Source of the DNA: Mucilaginibacter galii
GTDB taxonomy: Bacteria; Bacteroidota; Bacteroidia; Sphingobacteriales; Sphingobacteriaceae
Assembly: GCF_014635825.1 (NCBI RefSeq)
Contig: NZ_BMDO01000002.1
Coordinates: 352,989-416,988, forward strand
Direction: 5' to 3'
Length of the DNA: 64,000 nucleotides
The notes below the pieces were generated by a model, which was not told the DNA's origin, made no database searches, and saw only the letters and a program-made list of their open reading frames with translations. Below, piece by piece: positions 53,627 to 62,606 of the stretch (position 1 is its first letter; each line of letters opens with the position of its first letter). A program made the translations under genes and the position numbers.

Positions 53627-54364
53627 ATGATGAACAATAAACGCAAGGCGTTATGGCTGGTGGCTGGCTTTGTAATTTTAGCAGGCACAGGTTTGCAGGG
53701 GCGTTCGGCTACTTTTCCGCGTCGGTTAAAATTTACAGCTAAGGCCGATAGTTCACAAAACCTCACACCTTACTTTACACCAGCCACAACTGCCAAAAAA
53801 ACGCCCAATGCCGAAGGCTTTATTCAGCGGTGGCTGCTCCTGGAGCCCATTAATAAGCCTAACCGCAGCAACGCAGTATTTACCGATAGTTATTTACGTA
53901 CGGCCTTTGCCACCGAATATTTTCCAAACCAATTTACGGTTGTGCCTAAAAACGGAGAAAAAGTAAAGGTGGGTGAGCAGGAATTAACTTGGCATGCCTT
54001 AGATAACACCAATTTCAATGTGAAGTTGTTCCGCTTTTCTACCGGGTTAAAAAAACAGACTTACGGCGTTTTGTATTGGGCGGTAACGGTGGTAAATAGT
54101 CCGCGCGAATTGAAAAATGTGAGAATGGCGGTAGGGTCAAACTCGGCATCTATGTGGTGGCTCAATGGTAAGGAAGCATTGCTGCTTTCGGGCGATAGGC
54201 GCATGGTGATGGATGACGGCGTTTCTACCCGTTTAACCCTTAATAAAGGAAAGAACATTATTCGTGGCGCTGTAATTAACGGACCTGGAATGAGCGATTT
54301 CTGCGTTCGTTTCCTCAACGATAAAGGTGAACCCCTTAGAGATGTTATCATTACTAACCAATAA
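53627..54364 (+). CDS. Exported beta-sandwich protein of the GH43 unit
   Basis: A 245-residue exported protein (signal segment about 8-25). It has an all-beta, carbohydrate-binding-like pattern: FIQRWLLLEPI, TWHALDNTNFNVKLFRF, MWWLNGKEALLLSGDRRM and LNKGKNIIRGAVINGPGMSDFCVRFLND. This last block is like the C-terminal sandwich of some Bacteroidota acetyl xylan esterases and glycosidases. It has no catalytic motif. It lies 19 bases before the GH43 gene, so it probably works with that enzyme in arabinan or xylan binding. Confidence 0.75.
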   Translation: MMNNKRKALWLVAGFVILAGTGLQGRSATFPRRLKFTAKADSSQNLTPYFTPATTAKKTPNAEGFIQRWLLLEPINKPNRSNAVFTDSYLRTAFATEYFPNQFTVVPKNGEKVKVGEQELTWHALDNTNFNVKLFRFSTGLKKQTYGVLYWAVTVVNSPRELKNVRMAVGSNSASMWWLNGKEALLLSGDRRMVMDDGVSTRLTLNKGKNIIRGAVINGPGMSDFCVRFLNDKGEPLRDVIITNQ

Positions 54365-54383
54365 ATTAGCTGCTCATCCTGTT

Positions 54384-55835
54384 ATGAAATCTATACTTAA
54401 ATTATTAGGCACAATAGCCGTGTTTTACCTTTGTTCAACTCAAGCTGCGAGGGCACAAATTGGAAAACCATTTATCCATGATCCATCAACCATTACCCTA
54501 TGCGATGGCAAGTACTATACTTTTGGCACACGCGGAGGCGGGTTAATATCTGAAGATGGCTGGACCTGGAACGGCGGCGCAGAAAGGCCCGGCGGCGGAG
54601 CGGCACCGGACGTGGTAAAAATTGGCAACCGTTACCTTATAGTGTATGGTGCAACCGGTGGGGGCTTAGGCGGTGGGCATAATGGAAAAATACTAACCAT
54701 GTGGAATAAAACGCTCGACCCTAAATCTCCAGATTTTAAATATTCGGAAGCGGTGGTCGTAGCTTCGTCTGACGGTAAAGAAGATAACGATGCCATTGAT
54801 CCTGGTTTATTGTTAGACCCAAATGATGGCCGGCTGTGGTTATCATACGGTACTTACTTTGGTTTTATTCGTTTAATTGAGCTCGACCCTGCTACCGGAC
54901 AGCGGAAAAAAGGTAATCAGGCGATTAATATTGCAATCGATTGTGAGGCAACAGATCTAATGTATCAGGATGGCTGGTATTACCTGCTTGGAACGCACGG
55001 CACCTGCTGCGATGGTACAAACTCTACCTACAATATTGTGGTGGGGCGTTCGCGTAAAGTAACCGGTCCGTATCTTGATAATGTAGGCAGAGATATGATA
55101 AAAGGCGGTGGCAAAATGGTATTGGCAGCGGGCGGCCGGTTAATTGGTCCCGGGCATTTTGGCCGCATGGTGTTGGCGGATGGTGTTCAAAAAATGTCTT
55201 GCCACTACGAGGCCGATCTGGATCAGAGTGGGCGTAGTGTGTTGGGTATTCGTCCGCTGCTTTGGAAAAACGGATGGCCTGTTGCAGGCGATAGCTTTAA
55301 AGAGGGAACCTACGAAATAGAATCGGAGCGTAGAGGATATGCACTCGAGTTAGGTGTTGATTTTGTAAGGATGCCCGGCGGCATGCGAGGTTTTAATCAT
55401 GATGACAATGAACCGGTAAAATCATTACCGGCGCAGGAACTGGCTGATGTGGTTAAAACCTGGCCGGCAGGTAATATTGGAGTTAGAATAGGCGATTACA
55501 TGTTTCGGCCACACCAAAAATGGACCATCACTGCAGTGCCGGGTGCAGGTGGGTATTTAGGTGCTCCCTATTACAAAATAGTAATAGCCGGAACAGAAAA
55601 GGCATTAGCCGCCACTGCCGAGGCCGAAGTAATTGCCGTTCCGGCATTTACCGGTGCGCCCGAACAGTTGTGGCGTATTGAGCAACTCACCGATGGCACT
55701 TACAGAATAATGCCTAAAGTGGTTCCTAATTCAAAACAACAATTGGCCTTGGTTTCATCAGGAGACAGTACACCCACACTGGCCCCGTTTGATATGAAGA
55801 GCGATAATTCTAAATGGAATTTTAAGGTGCAATGA
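54384..55835 (+). CDS. GH43 family glycoside hydrolase (arabinanase-like)
   Basis: A 483-residue exported enzyme. I use the ATG at 54384, which gives a signal peptide ending ARAQ; a frame going further back overlaps the gene before it. The five-bladed propeller of GH43 starts with KPFIHDPSTITLCDGKYYTFGT, carrying the catalytic Asp. NDAIDPGLLLDPNDGRLWLSYG carries the second Asp, and CEATDLMYQDGWYYLLGTHGTCCDG carries the probable acid Glu. This order is typical of endo-arabinanases and related enzymes. A C-terminal part of about 130 residues (LAATAEAEVIAVPAFTGAPEQLWRIEQL) resembles a ricin-like or lectin module. Confidence 0.88.
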   Translation: MKSILKLLGTIAVFYLCSTQAARAQIGKPFIHDPSTITLCDGKYYTFGTRGGGLISEDGWTWNGGAERPGGGAAPDVVKIGNRYLIVYGATGGGLGGGHNGKILTMWNKTLDPKSPDFKYSEAVVVASSDGKEDNDAIDPGLLLDPNDGRLWLSYGTYFGFIRLIELDPATGQRKKGNQAINIAIDCEATDLMYQDGWYYLLGTHGTCCDGTNSTYNIVVGRSRKVTGPYLDNVGRDMIKGGGKMVLAAGGRLIGPGHFGRMVLADGVQKMSCHYEADLDQSGRSVLGIRPLLWKNGWPVAGDSFKEGTYEIESERRGYALELGVDFVRMPGGMRGFNHDDNEPVKSLPAQELADVVKTWPAGNIGVRIGDYMFRPHQKWTITAVPGAGGYLGAPYYKIVIAGTEKALAATAEAEVIAVPAFTGAPEQLWRIEQLTDGTYRIMPKVVPNSKQQLALVSSGDSTPTLAPFDMKSDNSKWNFKVQ

Positions 55836-55961
55836 TGTATAAAGTAGCGTTTTTATGGTTGTCTTTACCTGTAAGGTTGGGCAATGCTAAACCCACCAGC
55901 TTTACTGCAGCTTTTCAATTTGGTGTAGCTTTTTAAAAAGTATGACCGGCTTATAAACCTA

Positions 55962-56192
55962 TTAATTAGGTTTAACAAAAGTTAGCAGAAGTCTAAATGA
56001 ATTGGTGAGTGCTGACCAGCTTTGTTTAAACGGCTGTTTAAGCATTGAAATGATTAACCAGCTTATAGTATAAACTATAAGCAAAGCCCCCATGGCTTTA
56101 TCGGGGCTGTTAATAACAACACTGCCTTTCAGCAATACTATAATGATCGCTATTACCGCGGTAGCAAATAAAGGAAGATTGTGTTGTTTCAT
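55962..56192 (-). CDS. Small membrane protein
   Basis: A 76-residue protein with two hydrophobic helices (about 7-28, LPLFATAVIAIIIVLL, and 33-52, GALLIVYTISWLIISML) and a short basic tail. It has no recognised family. It is isolated between the GH43 unit and the TonB-like gene. Codon use looks normal. Confidence 0.5.
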   Translation of the reverse strand: MKQHNLPLFATAVIAIIIVLLKGSVVINSPDKAMGALLIVYTISWLIISMLKQPFKQSWSALTNSFRLLLTFVKPN

Positions 56193-56257
56193 AAGCGTTT
56201 AATATTAAATGATTAACCGTATGATGTTGAGAGTGCTATACTCAAAAGTACCAATTA

Positions 56258-57037
56258 TTAATCAGTTAATTTAAACTGTATACTTATACTAGACTGCATT
56301 TTATGGGTACCGTTGGGCGTCAAAGCTGGAGCCCACTTGGGTGCTTGCCTTAACACGTCAATTACGGCTTCTTCACAACCGTAGCCAATTCCTTTTAGTG
56401 TTTTATAGTTACTTAAGCTACCGTCTTTTTCAATAGTGAATGCTATTTCAACTTCCCCCTCTACATTATGCTCAATAGCTTGCGGCGGATAATTGAAGTG
56501 CTGCTTTATAAAAGTTATATAGCGTTCTTTACCATCAAAGAGGTAAGGCTGTGAGTATGCTACGATGCCATAATAATCTAATATCAGCTCATTGGTTACC
56601 ACTTTAAACACCGGGATTTTTTTGGCGTATTTTCGTTTAGCTGTTAATGCAACAGTTGGTAATAAGTTGATCTTTGTAAAAGTTTCGGGAAGGTGAATTT
56701 CAACGTAGCGGCTACCGTTTACTATAAATTGGTATGGGTTATCGCGAAAAGGAGATAGGGTAAGCGTGTCATGAAATAGCGCTCCTTTCAAAACAAATTT
56801 GCCCTCTTTGTCCGTATCGGTGCCTACATAGTAACCCGAGTAAATAAAATCTCTGTTTTTAGAGTATAATGTTAAACGGGGTGCTACTGCGCCGGTTGCA
56901 TCATATACAATACCTGTAATATTAATGGTGTCTTGTCGTATTTTTTTAAACTCGGGTTTGGGATTTCCCGGCCGGAATTGTGCACTTGCTAAAGCGGAAT
57001 AAAAAAGACAAGCGGGGAATATAATAGCTATTTTCAT
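56258..57037 (-). CDS. Energy-transducer-like TonB C-terminal domain protein
   Basis: A 259-residue exported protein starting at MKIAIIFPACLFY (signal segment, cut near ASAQ). An N-terminal carboxypeptidase-regulatory-like sandwich (NITGIVYDATGAVAPRLTLYSKN) is followed by a C-terminal TonB-like domain. The latter is GEVEIAFTIEKDGSLSNYKTLKGIGYGCEEAVIDVLRQAPKWAPALTPNG in short blocks, the usual TonB_C pattern. It lacks the N-terminal membrane anchor of classical TonB, so it is likely a periplasmic or lipid-free relative. The partner receptor is unknown. Confidence 0.85.
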   Translation of the reverse strand: MKIAIIFPACLFYSALASAQFRPGNPKPEFKKIRQDTINITGIVYDATGAVAPRLTLYSKNRDFIYSGYYVGTDTDKEGKFVLKGALFHDTLTLSPFRDNPYQFIVNGSRYVEIHLPETFTKINLLPTVALTAKRKYAKKIPVFKVVTNELILDYYGIVAYSQPYLFDGKERYITFIKQHFNYPPQAIEHNVEGEVEIAFTIEKDGSLSNYKTLKGIGYGCEEAVIDVLRQAPKWAPALTPNGTHKMQSSISIQFKLTD

Positions 57038-57067
57038 TTGTCGAATATTTATAGACCACCAAAAAAG

Positions 57068-57160
57068 CGTCATTACGAGCAATAGCGAAACAATCCCTGC
57101 ACAACATATAACGCACTACTTTTCCATGCAGAGATTACTTCGTACCTCGCAATGACGTTA
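57068..57160. repeat. Imperfect inverted intergenic repeat (GTCATTGCGAGG type), second copy
   Basis: CGTCATTACGAGCAATAGCG at the left and CGTACCTCGCAATGACG at the right, inverted as at 49670-49755, with a CCCTGCA/TGCAGAG pair inside. Confidence 0.6.
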
Positions 57161-57172
57161 GCTTTAAACCTA

Positions 57173-58834
57173 TCAGGCATTCAACAACTCTCTTGCATTT
57201 TGCAATGCGCTTTCGCCCGGTTTATCGCCGCTTAGCATTTTGGCAATTTCTAACACACGTTCCTGCTCGTTGAGCTGTTTAATTTGGGTGTAGGTGGTAG
57301 CGGTTTCGTTGTTTTTATAAACAAAGTAATGGCTTTCGCCTTTACTGGCAATTTGAGGCAGGTGCGTAATGGTAATTACTTGCAGGTTACCCGCCAACCG
57401 TTCCATAATAATACCCACTTTATTGGCTACTTCTCCCGATACTCCTGTATCTATCTCATCAAATATAATGGTAGGCAAAGCAGTGTAACGGGCAATGATA
57501 GATTTAATGCTCAGCATCAAACGCGACAACTCGCCGCCCGATGCTACCTTGCTCATTTCGGCCAAATTATGACCTTTATTGGCGGTAAACAGGAAGCGGA
57601 TTTGGTCGGTACCGGTTTTAGTGAGTTCGTTATTGGTGGTTGGCGTATGCTCAATTTTAAGGTGTGCATTGCCCATGCCCATTTCGGCCAGGGTATCCAT
57701 TACCTGGGTTTCAATATCGGGCAGGGCTTTAACGCGGTTGGCCGATAGCTGCGCAGCCAGACTTTCTAACTCTTCCTTTTGCAATTTAATTTGCTGTTGC
57801 AAGGCCTCAATTTCCTCATCGCCAAACAGTGCCTGTTGTATCTTGCCCGATAATTCTTCATGCAAGGCCAGTAACTCGGCATTACTGTTTACGCGATGCT
57901 TTTTTTGTAGGTTATAAATAAGGCTCAAACGGGTATTGATCTCATCAACCCGGGCTTCGTTGGTTTGCGTGCGTTGCTCCAGCTGTTCAATTTCTGAGGC
58001 AACATCTTTGATCTCTATCAAGGCGCTGTTAAGGCGCTCATGCAACCCGGCTATCTCGGGGTTAAATTTCTCTAAGGCCGATAGTTGTTGGTTGGCTTCT
58101 TTTACTTGCAGCGTTACGGCTGTCTCGCCATCTTGCAACAAGTATAAAGCACCGGTTAAATTGCGCTTTATTTCTTCGGCGTTATTTAAGGTATAAAGTT
58201 CCTGCTCTTGTTCTTCCTGCTCGTCGGCCACTATAGCTGCCTTATCCAGTTCATCAAACTGGAACTGGTAGTAGTCCAGGTCGGCTTTTGCTTTGTCGCT
58301 ATCGGCAATGAGTTGCTGCAGGCGTGTGGTGTTCTTTTTATAAGCGCGGTATTTGGTTTGATAGTCGGCTAACAGGGGCTGATGTTTAGCCACACCATCC
58401 ACCACTAAAAGCTGGAAAGCTGGGTCATTAATTTCTCGGGTGGCTTGTTGGGAATGAATATCGATCAGTTGTTCGCCCAGTAATTTCAAAGTTGCCAAAT
58501 TTACCGGTGTATCGTTCACAAAAGCGCGAGATTTGCCGTCGGCCGATATTTCGCGACGCAATACCGTTTCCGCCTCGTAATCCAGGTCGTTCTCCTCAAA
58601 AAAAGCTTTCAGGTGAAAGTCGCCAATTTTGAACGTTCCCTCAATTACACACTTCTTTTGCTGATTAAAAAAGTACTTGCTCTCGGCCCGCTGACCTAAG
58701 ATTAACGATAGAGCGCCCAAAATAATAGATTTACCGGCACCTGTTTCGCCGGTTATAATGTTCAAACCTGCATCAAAATTGATCTCCAGGTTATCAATTA
58801 AAGCGTAGTTATGAATGTTAAGCTGGTGCAGCAT
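57173..58834 (-). CDS. recN: DNA repair protein RecN
   Basis: A 553-residue SMC-like ATPase of double-strand break repair. The N-terminal Walker A is ITGETGAGKSI. Two coiled-coil arms follow (about 150-340, with QEEQEQELYTL and EIEALQQQIKLQKEELE). The signature KVASGGELSRLMLS and Walker B FDEIDTGVSG are at the C-terminal side. It tethers broken ends before recombination. A CAAAGATA (minus TATCTTTG) box at 58854-58861 lies about 20 bases before the ATG and could be its promoter. Confidence 0.95.
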   Translation of the reverse strand: MLHQLNIHNYALIDNLEINFDAGLNIITGETGAGKSIILGALSLILGQRAESKYFFNQQKKCVIEGTFKIGDFHLKAFFEENDLDYEAETVLRREISADGKSRAFVNDTPVNLATLKLLGEQLIDIHSQQATREINDPAFQLLVVDGVAKHQPLLADYQTKYRAYKKNTTRLQQLIADSDKAKADLDYYQFQFDELDKAAIVADEQEEQEQELYTLNNAEEIKRNLTGALYLLQDGETAVTLQVKEANQQLSALEKFNPEIAGLHERLNSALIEIKDVASEIEQLEQRTQTNEARVDEINTRLSLIYNLQKKHRVNSNAELLALHEELSGKIQQALFGDEEIEALQQQIKLQKEELESLAAQLSANRVKALPDIETQVMDTLAEMGMGNAHLKIEHTPTTNNELTKTGTDQIRFLFTANKGHNLAEMSKVASGGELSRLMLSIKSIIARYTALPTIIFDEIDTGVSGEVANKVGIIMERLAGNLQVITITHLPQIASKGESHYFVYKNNETATTYTQIKQLNEQERVLEIAKMLSGDKPGESALQNARELLNA

Positions 58835-59136
58835 GTAAGTTTATCCTTGAATACAAAGATACTCAATTGCAAAACTAATGCCTAACAGTTTAAATATTTG
58901 GCTAAATAAATTAGCAGAGGTTTTCTGATGGGTAGAAGTAGTGTTTCGCTGTCTTAAGGTTGTGATTAATGGCTTCATCAAACTCCTGCTAAAATTGTCG
59001 AGTCTTTTAGAAAGCAATTTTCACAAAAAAAACCTCCAAAAATCTGCTCATCTATTTTTATGAAGTTTTTTAAACTTATATCTAATTATCCAGAAGTTTT
59101 CCGAAGAAATATGAGTTTCAACAACCTTAAATACAC
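58835..59136. other. Intergenic region upstream of recN
   Basis: Within these 302 bases I see only the candidate minus-7 box for recN at 58854-58861. There is no gene or clear hairpin. Confidence 0.5.
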
Positions 59137-60033
59137 TTATTTCTGTAATGTTTGGTATAAATTGCCATTGGCCGGGTCGGCCTGCGATAAAATGTTCATG
59201 GCCGCCAAACGCTGCTGCGGATCGGCCTTGGAAAATATGGATACGAGTTCGCTGCGCTTGGCTAAAAAGAATAGGGTGGGCAAGGTGGCACCAACCCGTA
59301 CCCTGTCTAACTGGGTGAGCACCGGCAAGGCATCAAATATGGCTTTGCGGGCATTAGCGGCGTTTTCTACCATCAAGTCCAGGCCTAATCTGTGGTAAGT
59401 GTACAAGAACTCACGCAGTGGGATGTAAGTTTTGTTCATCGTATTTTCCGAAAGCCAGTAGCGGTTAGTATTGTTATCAAAGGCTTTCCAGCCACGGTAA
59501 GATGAACTCTGTGCATTAATTACAACTGTTTGAGCGTTAGCATAATATGGAGTTCCACCATATCTTGAAAAGCTGTCGTAATCAAATGCCAATATCATAT
59601 AGGCATAAAATGCCATCACCGAACTCAGGTTGCTCTGGAAATTCTGATTGTTAAAATCAATGGTTTCGCCTTCGGTATAAGTAAAGTCAAAATCGCGGTC
59701 ATTGATGCTGAAAAGCGGTGTATTGTAGGCTGCATTATATACCGGGCGGGTACTTTGCACCTGTAATTCGCCGCTAAAACTGGTGCCGTTATCCCAGGAT
59801 GTAACGGTTAATATAAAGTTGCAATCTATCTTTTCTGAGGGCTGTATATTATCGGCGCTCCATTTACGGCCGTTCAAAAACTCACGCATGGCTGTTTGCA
59901 GCGAGGCAAAAATACGTTTATTAGTCGTCGCAATTTTGGGCGATAATACCTGAACCCTGGCATTAAGATCTTGTGCTTCAGCGGTAAAGCTTAATACACA
60001 CAGCAATAAGATATACAAGCCCGGGTACTTCAT
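59137..60033 (-). CDS. DUF4835 family exported protein
   Basis: A 298-residue protein with a signal peptide ending TAEAQ. It is a strand-rich envelope protein of the DUF4835 family, in which QVQSTRPVYNAAYNTPLFSINDRDFDFTY and RYGGTPYYANAQTVVINAQ are typical stretches. Its function is unknown to me. It lies directly after coaBC (one base between stop and start), and recN follows about 300 bases later. This order bamD-rpoZ-coaBC-DUF4835-recN is common in Bacteroidota, which supports the family call. Confidence 0.85.
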   Translation of the reverse strand: MKYPGLYILLLCVLSFTAEAQDLNARVQVLSPKIATTNKRIFASLQTAMREFLNGRKWSADNIQPSEKIDCNFILTVTSWDNGTSFSGELQVQSTRPVYNAAYNTPLFSINDRDFDFTYTEGETIDFNNQNFQSNLSSVMAFYAYMILAFDYDSFSRYGGTPYYANAQTVVINAQSSSYRGWKAFDNNTNRYWLSENTMNKTYIPLREFLYTYHRLGLDLMVENAANARKAIFDALPVLTQLDRVRVGATLPTLFFLAKRSELVSIFSKADPQQRLAAMNILSQADPANGNLYQTLQK

Positions 60034-60034
60034 G

Positions 60035-61231
60035 TTACAGCAGTGAAATCAATTTTTGGCAAATATCAGCGGCTACTTCTGCTTTACTTTTAGTGTCGAA
60101 AGTGGTTTTCTCCAAGCTGCGATCAATCATGGTTATCTTATTGGTATCCAGCTTAAAGCCGGCACCATCATCGTTTAACGAATTCAAGATAATAAGGTCG
60201 AGGTTTTTCTTATGCAGTTTATCAATGGCATTTTGCTCTTCGTTTTGCGTTTCCAGCGCGAAACCTACCAGTAACTGGTTGCTGTGTTTGCGTTCGCCCA
60301 GTACTTTCAATATGTCGGTAGTCTTTTTCAAGTCAATACAAAAGCTATCTTCCTGTTTCTTGATCTTTTGAGTGGCTACAGTAATTGGTGTATAATCGGC
60401 CACGGCGGCGCTCATAATACAGGCATCGGCCAGTTCAAAATATTGAAGGCAGGCATCAAGCATTTCTGCAGCGGTGGTGACATCTATACGTGTAATGTGC
60501 TTTTGCTGAGTGCTTTGTGCGGTAGGGCCGGTCACCAGGGTAACGCTGGCACCTTGTTTAGCCAGTTCATCGGCAATGGCAAAGCCCATTTTACCTGAAG
60601 AATGATTGCCTATGAACCGTACCGGATCAATAGCCTCATAAGTAGGCCCGGCAGTAACCAGTATTTGTTTACCGGCTAAAGGCAGAATTTTACTTGTATC
60701 AGCCGTTATAAAGCTGACGATCTCTTCGGGTTCGGCCATACGGCCTTCACCGTGTAAACCGCTGGCTAATTCGCCGGTGCCGGGTTGTATTAAAATGTTA
60801 CCGTAACTCTGCAGCTTTTGCACGTTGGCTAAAGTAGCAGGATGACGCCACATATCCAGATCCATGGCAGGTGCAAAATACACCGGGCATTTAGCCGATA
60901 AATAGGCGGCCGTTAGCAAATTGTTGCATTGACCGTTTGCCATTTTAGCCAGTGTGTTAGCGCTGGCAGGAGCAATAATAAAGAAATCGGCCCAAAGGCC
61001 TAATTCCACATGGTTGTTCCATGTGCCGGTATCGGGCTCAAAATATTTAACCAGTGCCGGTTTTTTGGATAGGGTAGAAAGGGTTAGCGGGGTAATAAAG
61101 TTAACAGCATCGGCCGTCATAATTACCTGCACTTCGGCACCAGCTTTAACCAGCAACCTTACCAGCGTGGCCGCCTTATAAGCCGCAATACTTCCGCATA
61201 CACCTAATACAATTTTTTTGCCTTCAAGCAT
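60035..61231 (-). CDS. coaBC: Phosphopantothenoylcysteine decarboxylase/phosphopantothenate-cysteine ligase
   Basis: A 398-residue bifunctional enzyme of coenzyme A synthesis. The N-terminal CoaC flavoprotein half has GSIAAYKAATLVRLL, the active-site His in NNHVELG, and the PAMDLDMW block. The last has Asp where the classical motif is PXMNXXMW. The C-terminal CoaB half has TAGPTYEAIDPVRFIGNHSSGKMG and SAAVADYTP, as expected. A TATTTTTG-like box lies at 61236-61243, four bases before the ATG. A terminator between rpoZ and coaBC suggests its own transcription start. Confidence 0.94.
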   Translation of the reverse strand: MLEGKKIVLGVCGSIAAYKAATLVRLLVKAGAEVQVIMTADAVNFITPLTLSTLSKKPALVKYFEPDTGTWNNHVELGLWADFFIIAPASANTLAKMANGQCNNLLTAAYLSAKCPVYFAPAMDLDMWRHPATLANVQKLQSYGNILIQPGTGELASGLHGEGRMAEPEEIVSFITADTSKILPLAGKQILVTAGPTYEAIDPVRFIGNHSSGKMGFAIADELAKQGASVTLVTGPTAQSTQQKHITRIDVTTAAEMLDACLQYFELADACIMSAAVADYTPITVATQKIKKQEDSFCIDLKKTTDILKVLGERKHSNQLLVGFALETQNEEQNAIDKLHKKNLDLIILNSLNDDGAGFKLDTNKITMIDRSLEKTTFDTKSKAEVAADICQKLISLL

Positions 61232-61235
61232 GATA

Positions 61236-61243
61236 CAAAAATA
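61236..61243 (-). promoter_or_regulatory. Minus-7 box immediately upstream of coaBC
   Basis: The minus strand reads TATTTTTG, a TANNTTTG match, four bases before the ATG; no TTG is found at the expected distance. Confidence 0.3.
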
Positions 61244-61264
61244 TCATTTAAATATACATTCCAT

Positions 61265-61296
61265 AAAAAAGCCCTTCTTAAACAAAGAAGGGCTTT
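61265..61296 (-). terminator. Terminator between rpoZ and coaBC
   Basis: AAGCCCTTCTT and AAGAAGGGCTT pair around AAACA; on the minus strand a T run follows. Confidence 0.8.
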
Positions 61297-61316
61297 AAGT
61301 ATTTTAGTGCTATGTA

Positions 61317-61655
61317 TTAAATAGCCTGATCTTTACTTGGGTTACGGAAGTAAACCTTGTCTTCTAAAAACTCCTGAACTGCTACCAATGATGGTTTTGG
61401 CAAACGTTCGTAGTGTTTAGAAATCTCAATTTGCTCGCGGTTTTCAAATACCTCTTCCAGGTTATCGTTTGATGAAGCAAACTCAGAAAGTTTTTGAGTA
61501 AGCTCTTCTTTAATGTTGTTAGAGATTTGATTGGCACGTTTAGACATAATGACAATAGACTCATACAAATTGCCTGTTGTTTTGTCCAGGTCGCGTAAAT
61601 CGCGGGTTACGGTACTGCTGGCTACAGTAGGTTTAACGATATTATTGTTGCTCAT
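61317..61655 (-). CDS. rpoZ: DNA-directed RNA polymerase omega subunit
   Basis: A 112-residue protein of the Bacteroidota-type omega family (RNA polymerase Rpb6-like). It contains TTGNLYESIVIMSKRANQIS, the classic omega segment in which the SKRANQI part contacts beta-prime. An acidic middle (NDNLEEVFENREQIEISKHYE) and a Pro-rich C-terminus follow. It stabilises the polymerase. It lies 14 bases after bamD and is ended by a terminator. Confidence 0.9.
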   Translation of the reverse strand: MSNNNIVKPTVASSTVTRDLRDLDKTTGNLYESIVIMSKRANQISNNIKEELTQKLSEFASSNDNLEEVFENREQIEISKHYERLPKPSLVAVQEFLEDKVYFRNPSKDQAI

Positions 61656-61669
61656 GTTCGTATATTTAA

Positions 61670-62602
61670 TTATTGAGGGCTTTTTTGATTTTGACGATCG
61701 GTAATTGATTGTTGTTGTCCGGTTGATTTAGTGCTGTCAGCAGCTATCTTCTTAGCTAATTTACCTTCGGCTTCGTACTCGGCTATCACGCGTTTGGCAT
61801 GGGCTATACCACGCTCGCTGTCTTTGCGGTAATCGGCAGCATCGCGCAGGTACTTACTGGCCGTATACTTTTCAGTAAATTGATCGGCGTAAGCCATAGT
61901 TTGTGTGTAACGCTCTTCCTGGCGGTATTCTGCACTATTTTTAGCGTACAAATACTGAGCTTTAACAATTAAGAACTCCATTTCCTCGGCATACTTGGTA
62001 TCTGGATAGTCGCGGAGTGCGTTATTGAAGGCCATCGTAGCCGAAAGATAATCACCAATATCCAAATATAACCTGGCATTGTTATAGGCTTTGGTTTCCA
62101 GCTTATCCCGCAGATTTTGTATCAATTTACCGGCTTCAACACTGCGTTCGCTTTTTGGGTAAAGGTTGATGAACAGTTGTAGCGTTTCGATAGCCTTGGT
62201 GGTATTGGTTTGATCTAAAGACGCGTTTGGCGAATCGAGATAAAAGCAGTAGGCCGACATGTAACGGCATTCTTCGGCACGGGCACTGGTTGGATACGAA
62301 TCGGCGAAGTTTTTGAAGTGATATTGAGCCGAAGTATAATCCTTTGAATTATAATTGGCGTAAGCGTTAAAGTAAAACAAATCCTCTGCCTCGGGCAAGC
62401 CGCGATATTTAGGCATCAGCAGCTCAAACAGCTCCAACGCTTTAGAATAGTCTTTTTTATTATAGTATTTTACGGCTTGTTGGTATTGCTTAGCCCGGTC
62501 ATTACTTTCTTTCAGCTTTTCGTAACTGCTCTTGCAGCCACCAAACACCAAAACCGAAGAAATTAACAAGCCAGCAATAATAGCGCGTTGCTTTTTAAAC
62601 AT
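61670..62602 (-). CDS. bamD: Outer-membrane assembly lipoprotein BamD
   Basis: A 310-residue TPR lipoprotein (lipobox VFGGC at about 18-22). TPR repeats follow through about residue 240 (YNKKDYSKALELFELLMPKY, YTSAQYHFKNFADSYPTS, SAYCFYLDSPNASLDQ, GDYLSATMAFNNALRDYPDT). A long charged C-terminus ends in a Gln-rich tail. It acts with BamA in folding of outer-membrane beta barrels. A promoter lies at 62607-62637; the -7 box is only four bases before the ATG. Confidence 0.93.
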   Translation of the reverse strand: MFKKQRAIIAGLLISSVLVFGGCKSSYEKLKESNDRAKQYQQAVKYYNKKDYSKALELFELLMPKYRGLPEAEDLFYFNAYANYNSKDYTSAQYHFKNFADSYPTSARAEECRYMSAYCFYLDSPNASLDQTNTTKAIETLQLFINLYPKSERSVEAGKLIQNLRDKLETKAYNNARLYLDIGDYLSATMAFNNALRDYPDTKYAEEMEFLIVKAQYLYAKNSAEYRQEERYTQTMAYADQFTEKYTASKYLRDAADYRKDSERGIAHAKRVIAEYEAEGKLAKKIAADSTKSTGQQQSITDRQNQKSPQ

Positions 62603-62606
62603 CCTG

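Noticed and set aside
54327..54383. Longer start for the GH43 gene
   Set aside because: It overlaps the previous gene, and the ATG at 54384 gives a proper signal peptide.
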